Below are positions 57,229-64,000 of a stretch of 64,000 nt of DNA, piece after piece; position 1 is the stretch's first letter; each line of letters starts with the position of its first letter. The stretch lies in assembly GCA_017531485.1 (NCBI GenBank), contig JAFXKY010000058.1:1-64000 (forward strand), in the 5' to 3' direction. Both the position numbers and the translations under genes were made by a program. Origin of the DNA: Eubacteriaceae bacterium (lineage in GTDB: Bacteria > Bacillota > Clostridia > Eubacteriales > Anaerofustaceae). The notes under the pieces are model-generated. The model saw only the letters and a program-made list of their open reading frames with translations, did not search any database and was not told where the DNA came from.

Positions 57229-59318
57229 ATGAAAGAGAAATTGTTGAATATTATAAACATGGAAAACTATACCGCCATGAGAGCGAAGGATTTTTATTAT
57301 CTTCTCGGTTGCGGTGACGAAGAAAAAGAGATGGTGAACATATCTCTTGAAGAGCTTGAAAACGACGGAGTCATCATACGCAACTCCAAAAACAAGTATG
57401 TCCGCTGTGACGAAAATTCAGTCACGAGAAAAGGCACCTTCCGGAAAGGAAACGGCAATTACGGCTTTGTGGTTCTGGATGATGCAGGGGACACAGGGGA
57501 TGTATTCATCTCGCCGAAGAATATGCTCACTGCGGCGGACGGCGACAGCGTTGTTGTCACTATCCTCACCCATGCCTACGGCGACAAGAAAGCCGAAGGC
57601 AAGATAATCAGGGTCACAGCCAAGGCGGAAAAGACACTCCTCGGCATCGTCAGAAAAGGCAGGAGAGGGCTTTTCGTTGACGGCGGAAATATGGGGAACT
57701 TCGATTTGATGAACACAGGCGGCGCGAAAAACAACGATGTCGTCAGTTACAGCGTCATCGGAAGGATAAACAAATCGTCAAAGAGCGAATACGCTAAGAT
57801 CGTCAAAGTCGTGGGAAGTCTGTATGACGAAGATATCAACATCAAGATGGCGATCGCGAAGTATGACATACCGACTTTGTTTGACAGCGAAGTCTTTTCC
57901 TCAGCGAGAAGCCTGACGAATATGATAAATTCCGAAGACATCGCTTCCCGCCGCGACCTGAGAAATGAAAATATCTTCACCATTGACTCCTTCACCGCCA
58001 AGGACCTTGACGACGCGGTGGGAATAAGTTTCGACGGGGAGATATATAACCTCAAAGTATCCATAGCGGACGTGAGTTATTTCGTCCGGGAAGGTTCTTT
58101 GGTCGACAAGGCGGCTTATGAGAGAGGCACGAGCGTATATACCCCGGAACAGCCGTGCATATGCTTCCGGGAGAGCTCTGCGAGAATTTATGTTCTCTCG
58201 CTCCTGATGTGGACAGGCTGGCGTTTACGGTTGAGATGGACATTGACACAAAAGGCAAAGTGGTAAGAAGCGATTTTTATAAGTCCGTCATCCGTTCGAA
58301 AGGCAAACTTACTTACGAAGACGTCAACAGACTGTTTGACGGAGAAACGGGGCTCGGGGAAATATATTCCGTACTTAAAAACGATCTTTACACCATGCGC
58401 AGTCTCCGGGAGATTCTTTCCGAAAAGCGCTCAAAGCGCGGAAGCATAGACCTCGATCTGCCGGAAAGTGAGATATATATTCAGGGCGGCATGATTGAAG
58501 ATATCCTCCTTCGGGAAAGGGGAGTGGCGGAAAGGCTCATTGAGGAATTCATGCTCATCACAAACACCACCGTTGCGGAATATGTCGCATCCACGGGAGT
58601 GGCGTGTCTTTACAGAAGCCACGAAGATCCGGACAAGGAGCGTCTTGAAAATTTCCGCACGCAGATGAACCTCATGGGACATTCCCTCAGGCTGAAGGAT
58701 GAATATTATTCCGGCATCCTCAACAAATTCCTCGCGTCCATTCAGGGAGAAGATGACGAATTCATCATCCGCAAGATGCTTCTCAGGTGCATGAAAAAAG
58801 CCTGTTACAGTATCGAGGAAACTTCTCACTTCGCCCTCGGTTATGAGTATTATACGCACTTCACATCCCCCATCCGCCGATATCCGGATCTGGTGGTACA
58901 CAGGGTCCTTTCGAAGATCGTCAGCGGCGGGATGACCGAAGAGGACATGGCGCACTTTGCTTCCACTCTCGGAGAAGTCGCCGAGCATACCTCAAAGCGC
59001 GAGAGGGTGGCGGAAGATGCGGAGAGATACTGCGAGAAATTATACATGGCGGGATATATGGATGAGTACAGCGATGAAGTCTTTGAAGGCATCATCAGCG
59101 GAGTGATAAAGAGCGGATTTTTCGTACAGCTCGGCAACCTCATCGAAGGGTTTGTTCCGCTTCACACCATGGAGGACGATTATTACGACGCAGACGTATT
59201 GTCATTGAAGGTCGTTGGCCGTCGTCACGGCGATGTTTACAAGATCGGAGATACGGTTGAAGTGGGAGTAGACAGAATAGACTTCCTTACGGGAGAAGTG
59301 GATTTTTATCTGATATAA
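57229..59318 (+). pseudogene. rnr: Ribonuclease R, frameshifted
   Basis: Two overlapping frames encode one RNase R. Frame 1 (57229 to about 58154) has the N-terminal helix-turn-helix, cold-shock domains (GNYGFVVLDDAGDTGDVFIS) and the start of the RNB domain (FTIDSFTAKDLDDAVG...AYERGTSVYTPEQP). Frame 2 (from about 58155 to 59318) continues with HMLPGELCENLCSLAPDVDRLAF, the rest of RNB, and the S1 domain (FEGIISGVIKSGFFVQL). A single missing base near 58153-58155 (CAGCCGTG, expected one more C or G) breaks the gene; frame 1 alone stops at 58266. Real loss would remove the structured-RNA exonuclease; a homopolymer sequencing error is equally possible. Confidence 0.9.
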
Positions 59319-59323
59319 GATTA

Positions 59324-59353
59324 AAACGGCGGCGCGGTCTCAGCGCTGCCGTT
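59324..59353 (+). terminator. Hairpin after rnr
   Basis: AAACGGC and GCCGTTT enclose an inner GCGC/GCGC pairing. No strong T-run follows, so termination may be weak. Confidence 0.5.
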
Positions 59354-59359
59354 TAAATA

Positions 59360-59383
59360 TAAAAAACCACCCCATCCGGGGTG
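59360..59383 (-). terminator. Terminator 2 of the SipW-type protein gene
   Basis: On the minus strand CCACCCC and GGGGTGG pair and TTTTTT follows. Confidence 0.8.
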
Positions 59384-59395
59384 GCGCAGAAAAAA

Positions 59396-59438
59396 TGCAG
59401 AGTTCAAAGGACACTTCCCAAGTGCCCTTTGAACTCTG
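59396..59438 (-). terminator. Long-stem terminator 1 of the SipW-type protein gene
   Basis: 59396-59415 pairs with 59419-59438, 20 positions with one A-C mismatch; T6 follows on the minus strand. An unusually long stem for a terminator. Confidence 0.85.
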
Positions 59439-59462
59439 CCCCCGACGGGGGCAGTGAGATGA

Positions 59463-61061
59463 TTACGAGATTGTAATCTGATTTCCGTCTGCATCGAAAT
59501 TGATAACATCATCGAAACCGAACTCAATGATTCGCTTATCATTCTTTGTAGCTATAAATGTGTTGCCGTTACCAAAAATATTGAGGTTAAGTGTTGAATC
59601 TTTTACACCCTTGCCGCCGTTATCTTTATCAGAGTAGATATGTACCCAGAATGCACGGCTTACGCCTTCAAGTGTGCTGTTTTTGATAGTAACGTTATTC
59701 ATGCCTGAACCATTGTTGAAAATACGAACAGGAATGTAGCTTGATTTGATTTTAGAGTTAGTGATGTTAAGAGTTGTATTTGTTGAGTTTACAACGTCAA
59801 CTGCATATGCCATATCAGAACCACCAAGGTTTTCAATAACAGCATTGTCAATATTTAATGTTCCGTTGAAACCTACATAAAATACTTCAGTGCATGCATT
59901 CCAACCAAAGTTGTCAGACATGTGATTTATAGTAATTGTACCGTTTTTAACATTCAGTGTTCCTCTTACGTCGATAGCTACTTCATTGTCTGCACTTGTT
60001 AATTTGCCGTCGTCATTCTTGTCTGCATCATCAGTAACAAATTCAAGTGTGTGTCCATTAAGATCTAATGTTGATGTTGCTCCAGCCTGAATAGTGATTG
60101 TTTCATCTGAATCAGATTCGATATCTTCCGTAAGAACTACATCTTTACCTGCAGCGAGAGCTGCTGTGAGTTCTTCTGCTGTTGCAACGGTTACAGGAAC
60201 TTCAAATTCGTCTTTTTCAAACCATGCTTTAGCATTTGTTGCATCAGCTACACCAAACGCTGTATCAAGAGCTGTCTGTGCGTTTTCAAATCCTGCTGTC
60301 TGAACTGCCTGAGAGAATACGAGGATATCGTATGTACCGTTCTTGTTGCCGTCGATTGCTTCAACGTCTTCGTTTGTTGCAGAACCAGTCATATAAACCT
60401 GAGCAAGGCTCGGGTATGTAGTATCTCCTGCGGGGAGAACACCGTTTTCATGAACACCGCCTAAAGCTTTTGCGCCGTTGTAGAGATATTCGCTGACAAC
60501 GTACTTGTTGCCGTCAATTTCAACAACGCCAATATCGTTTACTTTCCATACACCCTGAGTTGTCATGAAACTACTTGTTCTGATTATGTTATCAAACTCA
60601 GCCTCAGCCAAAGAGCCGATTTCAAAAGCGATAAGTGTACGTACATAAGCGTCTGATTTGCCTGTGTTTTCAACTGTTACGAATTTGTCAACAGCGTTTT
60701 TGTTTACAAACACATCCATAGAGCCATGAGAGTCAACCTGTGACATCTTTACTCTTGTTGCACCATAGTTGCCTGCGCCGTAGTTATACGGATCGCCGTT
60801 TGCATCTACGTCTGTTGCAGGATAAAGCGGTTTAGCCTGAGAGAAGTTTTTCAGAACATAACCATATGTTGTGTCAGTTTTGTACTCGCCGTTTTCTACA
60901 ACACGTTCATACTCATGCTGTTCGATTGTTACATTTCCAAGTGTCATAACGTTCACGTCGCTGTCTTCGTCCTGAAGGTACGCTACTGTTGCGCCTACAG
61001 ATACTGCAGCTACCATCGCAAATGCGAGCACGGATGCTATGACTTTTTTAAAAGTTTTCAT
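59463..61061 (-). CDS. Exported protein with SipW-dependent-type signal and beta-helix-like C-terminus
   Basis: 532 aa. MKTFKKVIASVLAFAMVAA then SVGATVAYLQDEDSDVNVMTLGNVTIEQ matches the SipW-dependent signal and the conserved start of TasA/camelysin-like and related clostridial surface proteins. A middle domain (~50-290) is TasA/CalY-like. After a linker (TVATAEELTAALAAGKDVVL) the C-terminal ~210 residues have repeated short strands and Asn ladders (NITNSKI, NVTIKNSTLEG, NLNIFGNGN) typical of a right-handed beta-helix. The Met at 61061 follows GGAGGAAAAAACA. SipW-like peptidase is not in the window. Promoter contains a (TA)n tract; two terminators follow. Role in matrix or adhesion is inferred. 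Confidence 0.82.
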   Translation of the reverse strand: MKTFKKVIASVLAFAMVAAVSVGATVAYLQDEDSDVNVMTLGNVTIEQHEYERVVENGEYKTDTTYGYVLKNFSQAKPLYPATDVDANGDPYNYGAGNYGATRVKMSQVDSHGSMDVFVNKNAVDKFVTVENTGKSDAYVRTLIAFEIGSLAEAEFDNIIRTSSFMTTQGVWKVNDIGVVEIDGNKYVVSEYLYNGAKALGGVHENGVLPAGDTTYPSLAQVYMTGSATNEDVEAIDGNKNGTYDILVFSQAVQTAGFENAQTALDTAFGVADATNAKAWFEKDEFEVPVTVATAEELTAALAAGKDVVLTEDIESDSDETITIQAGATSTLDLNGHTLEFVTDDADKNDDGKLTSADNEVAIDVRGTLNVKNGTITINHMSDNFGWNACTEVFYVGFNGTLNIDNAVIENLGGSDMAYAVDVVNSTNTTLNITNSKIKSSYIPVRIFNNGSGMNNVTIKNSTLEGVSRAFWVHIYSDKDNGGKGVKDSTLNLNIFGNGNTFIATKNDKRIIEFGFDDVINFDADGNQITIS

Positions 61062-61109
61062 TGTTTTTTCCTCCATTTCTTTCGTTTTACTTGGAATCAA
61101 TACGAGTCC

Positions 61110-61134
61110 ATTATATATATATATATATCGTCAA
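61110..61134 (-). promoter_or_regulatory. Promoter with (TA)n spacer tract
   Basis: On the minus strand TTGACG (61129-61134) and TATAAT (61110-61115) are only 13 nt apart, and the spacer is pure alternating TA: 61112-61128 is a 17-nt uninterrupted (TA)8.5 run. Adding two TA units would give the optimal 17-nt spacing. Confidence 0.7.
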
Positions 61135-61166
61135 GGTTTTTTTTGATATTTATCGCAAAAAATACA

Positions 61167-61193
61167 AAAGGAACCGCCCTTTCGGGCAGTCCC
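61167..61193 (-). terminator. Terminator of the rlmB-smr transcript
   Basis: On the minus strand GGACTGCCC and GGGCGGTTCC pair with G-U pairs across GAAA, followed by TTTT. Confidence 0.7.
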
Positions 61194-61200
61194 TCTGAGT

Positions 61201-61566
61201 TCATTTTTTAAGCATAAGTATGGTTATTCCCTGATTGACGGAGTGGAGGTTCTTTTTTACTCTCTTGTGGCGGAAGTCGTGTTTCAGATAGTTCTTGATT
61301 GCGTTTCCGCTGTGGTACCCGTGGACCACATGGACTTCGTCAACGGATGAGTCCACGAAGTTCAGAAAGTTGTCAAGCTCGATCTTTGCGTCGTCAAGGG
61401 TATATCCATGCAGATCGAGAGTTTCCACATTCGCGGGAGATACTTCCTGTATTTTCTTGTTTATTCCTAAAAGTTCGTCAATGCGGTTGGCGCTTGTAAA
61501 ACCCGTCTTCTTTGACGGATTCTCCGGCGGCAGCATTTTTTTTGAGCCGTTACGAGCTTTCTTCAT
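61201..61566 (-). CDS. Smr-domain protein
   Basis: 121 aa. VETLDLHGYTLDDAKIELDNFLNF and VHVVHGYHSGNAIKNYLKHDFRHKRVKK are the LDLHG and HGxGxG-like motifs of the Smr (MutS2 C-terminal) domain, an endonuclease or RNA-cleaving module. Here HGYHSG replaces HGxGTG, which may alter activity. It stands alone without MutS2. Its ATG overlaps the rlmB stop by one base (TAATG). Confidence 0.88.
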   Translation of the reverse strand: MKKARNGSKKMLPPENPSKKTGFTSANRIDELLGINKKIQEVSPANVETLDLHGYTLDDAKIELDNFLNFVDSSVDEVHVVHGYHSGNAIKNYLKHDFRHKRVKKNLHSVNQGITILMLKK

Positions 61567-62534
61567 TATTTTCTGTGTTTTACGGCTTCAAACATTACGA
61601 TGCCTGCCGCAACGGATGCGTTGAGGGAGTCGATGTTGCCTTTGATGGGGATCGATGCCACGAAGTCGCATTTTTCCTTGATAAGTCTGCCGACGCCTTC
61701 ACCTTCCGCACCGATGATGAGAAGAAGGGGCATGTCGTAATCGATTTCTGTGTAGTTTGTGCCGTCCATATCACAGCAGATGGCGAACAATCCTTCCTTC
61801 TTGAGGAGATCGATGGTCTGGGCGAGGTTTGCTACCTGAGAGATGGGGAGATATTCAACGCTGCCTGCGGAAGATTTGAATACGCCTTCTGAAATGAGGG
61901 CGCTTCTGCGCTTGGAGATGATGATGCCGTGAGCACCTGCGCAGTACGCGCTTCTGATGATAGCGCCTGCGTTGTGGGGGTCTGTGATGCCGTCGAGCAT
62001 GATGACGAAGGGCTTTTCGCCTTTTTCGCGGGCGGAGGATATAATGTCTTCAACGGATACGAATTCAACCGGCGAGCATACTGCAACGACGCCCTGATGA
62101 TTCTGGTTGTTTGTGAAGAAGTCGAGCTTTCTGCGGTCTGTGTATGAAATATTGATGCCGCGTTCCTTGGCCATAGCGACGATGACCGTGAGGGTGTGGT
62201 CTGTTTCGCCTTTTGCGATATAGAGCTTATTGATGTTTCTGTCAGCCTTTAATGCTTCACGCACAGCGTTTCTGCCGAAAACTTTGTTGTACTGCTCATA
62301 GCTTTCGGAATTCATCAGGCTGTCTTCGTATTCATTCTTCTGAACTCTTTCTTCTCTTCTCTGGGGGCGGTCGTTGTCACGGCGTTCGAATTTGCCGCCT
62401 CTGCCGCCTTTGGGAGCGCGTGAAGAACTTCTGTCGTTGTCTTTGTCGCGGCGGACATTCTTTGTCGGGTCGAAGTTTCTTGTCTTTTTTCTGTTGTTTT
62501 TATCGTCAAACTGTTTTGAGTCTTTGTATGCCAT
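61566..62534 (-). CDS. rlmB: 23S rRNA (guanosine-2'-O-)-methyltransferase-like RlmB
   Basis: 322 aa. An extended N-terminal tail (~1-80) rich in Arg, Asp and Lys precedes the typical RlmB domains: VFGRNAVREALKADRNINKLYI, NHQGVVAVCSPVEF, then SPOUT motifs ITDPHNAGAIIRSAYCAGAHGIII, LLIIGAEGEGVGRLI and DSLNASVAAGIVMFEA. It methylates ribose in 23S rRNA with S-adenosylmethionine. AAGGAAGGATAATT precedes the ATG. A TATAAT (plus 62567-62572 region) within an ATTCATG/CATGAAT inverted repeat forms its -10. Confidence 0.92.
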   Translation of the reverse strand: MAYKDSKQFDDKNNRKKTRNFDPTKNVRRDKDNDRSSSRAPKGGRGGKFERRDNDRPQRREERVQKNEYEDSLMNSESYEQYNKVFGRNAVREALKADRNINKLYIAKGETDHTLTVIVAMAKERGINISYTDRRKLDFFTNNQNHQGVVAVCSPVEFVSVEDIISSAREKGEKPFVIMLDGITDPHNAGAIIRSAYCAGAHGIIISKRRSALISEGVFKSSAGSVEYLPISQVANLAQTIDLLKKEGLFAICCDMDGTNYTEIDYDMPLLLIIGAEGEGVGRLIKEKCDFVASIPIKGNIDSLNASVAAGIVMFEAVKHRK

Positions 62535-62750
62535 AATTATCCTTCCTTTGAGGTGTATTCATGATATTATACATGAATTTTGATGAAAAATACAGTAAAA
62601 TCCGCATTTTTCTCAGTATTTTTTTGTAAAATCGTACTGTTGGAATATACCATTTGCGGATTTAAATATATCGCTTGATTTATGTTCATAAAGGTACAGA
62701 TATTTAAGTGTTTCTAATCAAAATTTAATAATTTTCATTGGGTCATTTTA

Positions 62751-62779
62751 TTGACGTGTTTTTCAACATATGATAAACT
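62751..62779 (+). promoter_or_regulatory. Promoter of the lipoprotein gene
   Basis: TTGACG (62751-62756), 17-nt spacer, TAAACT (62774-62779). Confidence 0.65.
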
Positions 62780-62821
62780 GAATGTGCAGATATACAAAAC
62801 ATCAAAAGGAGAATAACGGAA

Positions 62822-63472
62822 ATGAAAAACAGAAAAACGGTCAGTATTATTTTAGCGTTGCTTCTTATGGTGAGCGTTCTTTGTTCATGCGAGGAGAAGC
62901 CGACGGAGGTGACGGGGGATATGTTCTTCAGCGGCGTAAAGATCGGGGACAATATTTTCGACATCGACGAAGAAGTGATCAGAAGCGGACGATATGACGA
63001 GCTTGTCGTTGACGAAGAGATCGAAAAGCCTGTATACGGCGGTTCGTTTGACGATCCGGTGAAGCTTTCCGACGGCAGCGTAATTTACACTTCCATGCAC
63101 GTCAGAAACGACATCGTCTATGTCCTCGACACGGAGATCGAGCCTGCGAACACACCGGCTGAGAAGAAAGATGAGCTGTTCAAGGATTATCTGAAGCTCT
63201 TCACAGATGAATTCGGGCTTTCTGAAGAACCGGATGCGAAATATACGGACAATGACGAAGTGATCTCTCTCACTCAGCATCATCTGCGTCCTGCGGACAG
63301 AGGGCCGATAGATCAGGCGTACGAGATAACGGACGAAGTATATTACTTATGGCATGACGATGCGGGAGTATATTACGCTGCGTCCGACGTTACCTATCAT
63401 TACCCCGGAATCGAGAACTCCACATCCCGCCGCTTTATGTTCAGCGTGATGACGGATAATATGCAGGAGTAG
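62822..63472 (+). CDS. Putative lipoprotein
   Basis: 216 aa. MKNRKTVSIILALLLMVSV then LCSCEEKP is a lipoprotein signal with the lipid-modified Cys near residue 23. The mature part is strongly acidic and has no recognised family. AAGGAGAATAACGGAA precedes the ATG. Own promoter at 62751 and terminator at 63478. Unrelated in visible sequence to the lipoproteins at 7821 and 22973. Confidence 0.78.
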   Translation: MKNRKTVSIILALLLMVSVLCSCEEKPTEVTGDMFFSGVKIGDNIFDIDEEVIRSGRYDELVVDEEIEKPVYGGSFDDPVKLSDGSVIYTSMHVRNDIVYVLDTEIEPANTPAEKKDELFKDYLKLFTDEFGLSEEPDAKYTDNDEVISLTQHHLRPADRGPIDQAYEITDEVYYLWHDDAGVYYAASDVTYHYPGIENSTSRRFMFSVMTDNMQE

Positions 63473-63477
63473 TATTT

Positions 63478-63506
63478 AAGCCCCATGCGCGGCATGGGGC
63501 TTTTTA
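63478..63506 (+). terminator. Lipoprotein gene terminator
   Basis: AAGCCCCATG and CATGGGGCTT, 10-bp stem with CGCGG loop, then T5. Confidence 0.9.
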
Positions 63507-63508
63507 TG

Positions 63509-64000
63509 TCCCCCTTAGGATAAGGGGGATACAGGGGGATGCGACACGCAGAAGGCCGGGGAAAAACGGGTGTTCCACGAACCAAACCCGCTGAAATCCC
63601 ATTTCAGCGGAACAGGGCGGAGGAGCACCTGCGGAGTCAGAATCGGAGCTTGCCGCAGATTTTGACGGATGCACGGTGCTTTGACGCCCGGGGGAAGGTG
63701 GCACGCAGTGCCGGATGAGGGGATTGTAAAAAGAACGAGTGCGGGAGATGCTGATGTTCCACGAACCGGACCCGCGGAAATCCCATTTTCGCGGAACAGG
63801 GCGGAGGGACACCTATGGAGCTAAGACAGAAGCAACGCGGAGGGCTTAGCGGATATACGGTGTTCTGACGCCCTCATCCCCCTGTCATCATCGCGAAAGT
63901 CGCTCGATGACGTCCCCCTTACAAGTAAGGGGGAAAGATGACGCAGTCATCAGGGGGATTCTGACCGAAAGAGTACGTGATATGCGGATGTCCCACGAAC
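63509..64000. repeat. Composite array of alternating A and B elements
   Basis: Order: short A (63509-63540), 30-nt linker, B2 (63571-63690), degenerate A with GGCAC/GTGCC hairpin (63690-63724), 30-nt linker, B3 (63755-63877), long A (63881-63959), 29-nt linker, start of another B (63989-64000), cut by the window end. No coding sequence is evident. B2 and B3 share GTTCCACGAAC, a hairpin around AAATCCCATTT, then AGGGCGGAG and closing CGCCC. Confidence 0.88.

Noticed and set aside
58140-58170. Programmed ribosomal frameshift in rnr
   Set aside because: No slippery heptamer followed by a stable stem is evident at the junction; a missing base explains it more simply.
62598-62663. AAATCCGCA/TGCGGATTT inverted repeat as another C-type unit
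   Set aside because: The arms are about 48 nt apart with no other C-type hairpins around; probably chance or a remote remnant.

Overview
The window looks like chromosomal DNA of an anaerobic Gram-positive bacterium of the class Clostridia (Bacillota). Three observations support this. The operon rimP-nusA-rnpM-infB-rbfA-nrnA-truB-ribF has the Firmicutes order. Strong GGAGG ribosome-binding sites and TTGACA/TATAAT promoters are general. The accessory functions are clostridial: RNase HIII, ScpAB, KtrAB, a four-domain flavodiiron protein, a RACo-like corrinoid activator, uroporphyrinogen-decarboxylase-like methyltransferases and a SipW-type exported protein. I cannot name the genus.

Layout. 1-10 kb: a tRNA-Thr, then a plus-strand accessory run containing a His-rich CsoR-like repressor, small membrane proteins, a duplication scar next to an AT-rich orphan gene, FMN reductases, a cyclase, a lipase, an MBL hydrolase, lipoproteins and a DUF1801-VanX fusion. 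10-14.7 kb (minus): rnhC-ligA-gatC-ispE-vanZ, with vanZ carrying a one-base frameshift. 14.8-22.9 kb (plus): the translation and RNA-maturation operon behind a clear promoter and a 5'-terminal hairpin. 23-29.8 kb: alaS, acetyltransferases, an esterase, a Gx transporter and a nitroreductase. 29.9-53 kb: six genes suggesting corrinoid-linked one-carbon chemistry (two UROD-family proteins, RACo-like activator, HyuA-like ATPase, two DUF2284 proteins). They are interspersed with secDF, a flavodiiron protein, an ECF sigma/anti-sigma pair, an intracellular subtilase, the KtrAB potassium system and rpsO-pnp. 53-59 kb: GNAT, scpB-scpA, an M50 protease, lysA and an RNase R gene broken by a one-base frameshift. 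59-64 kb: a SipW-type surface protein behind a (TA)n promoter tract, Smr and RlmB proteins, a lipoprotein, and a repeat array running off the end.

The most unusual structure is non-coding. Three families of intergenic palindromic elements occupy many gaps between 27 and 64 kb. Family A (about 46-49 nt, ATCCCCC...GGGGGAT ends, two internal hairpins) has about twelve copies. Family B (about 100-125 nt, nested stems) has two full copies plus partial ones. Family C (about 170-195 nt, six serial hairpins of about 9 bp with mostly 3-nt loops) has two copies. Stems differ between copies by compensating changes, and A and B alternate with a nearly constant 29-30 nt linker in the terminal array. No transposase is in the window. 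A second candidate is the (TA)n tract between the -35 and -10 of the surface-protein gene, which resembles known phase-variable promoters.

All assignments come from reading the sequence and from family knowledge. No database search, folding program or alignment was run.
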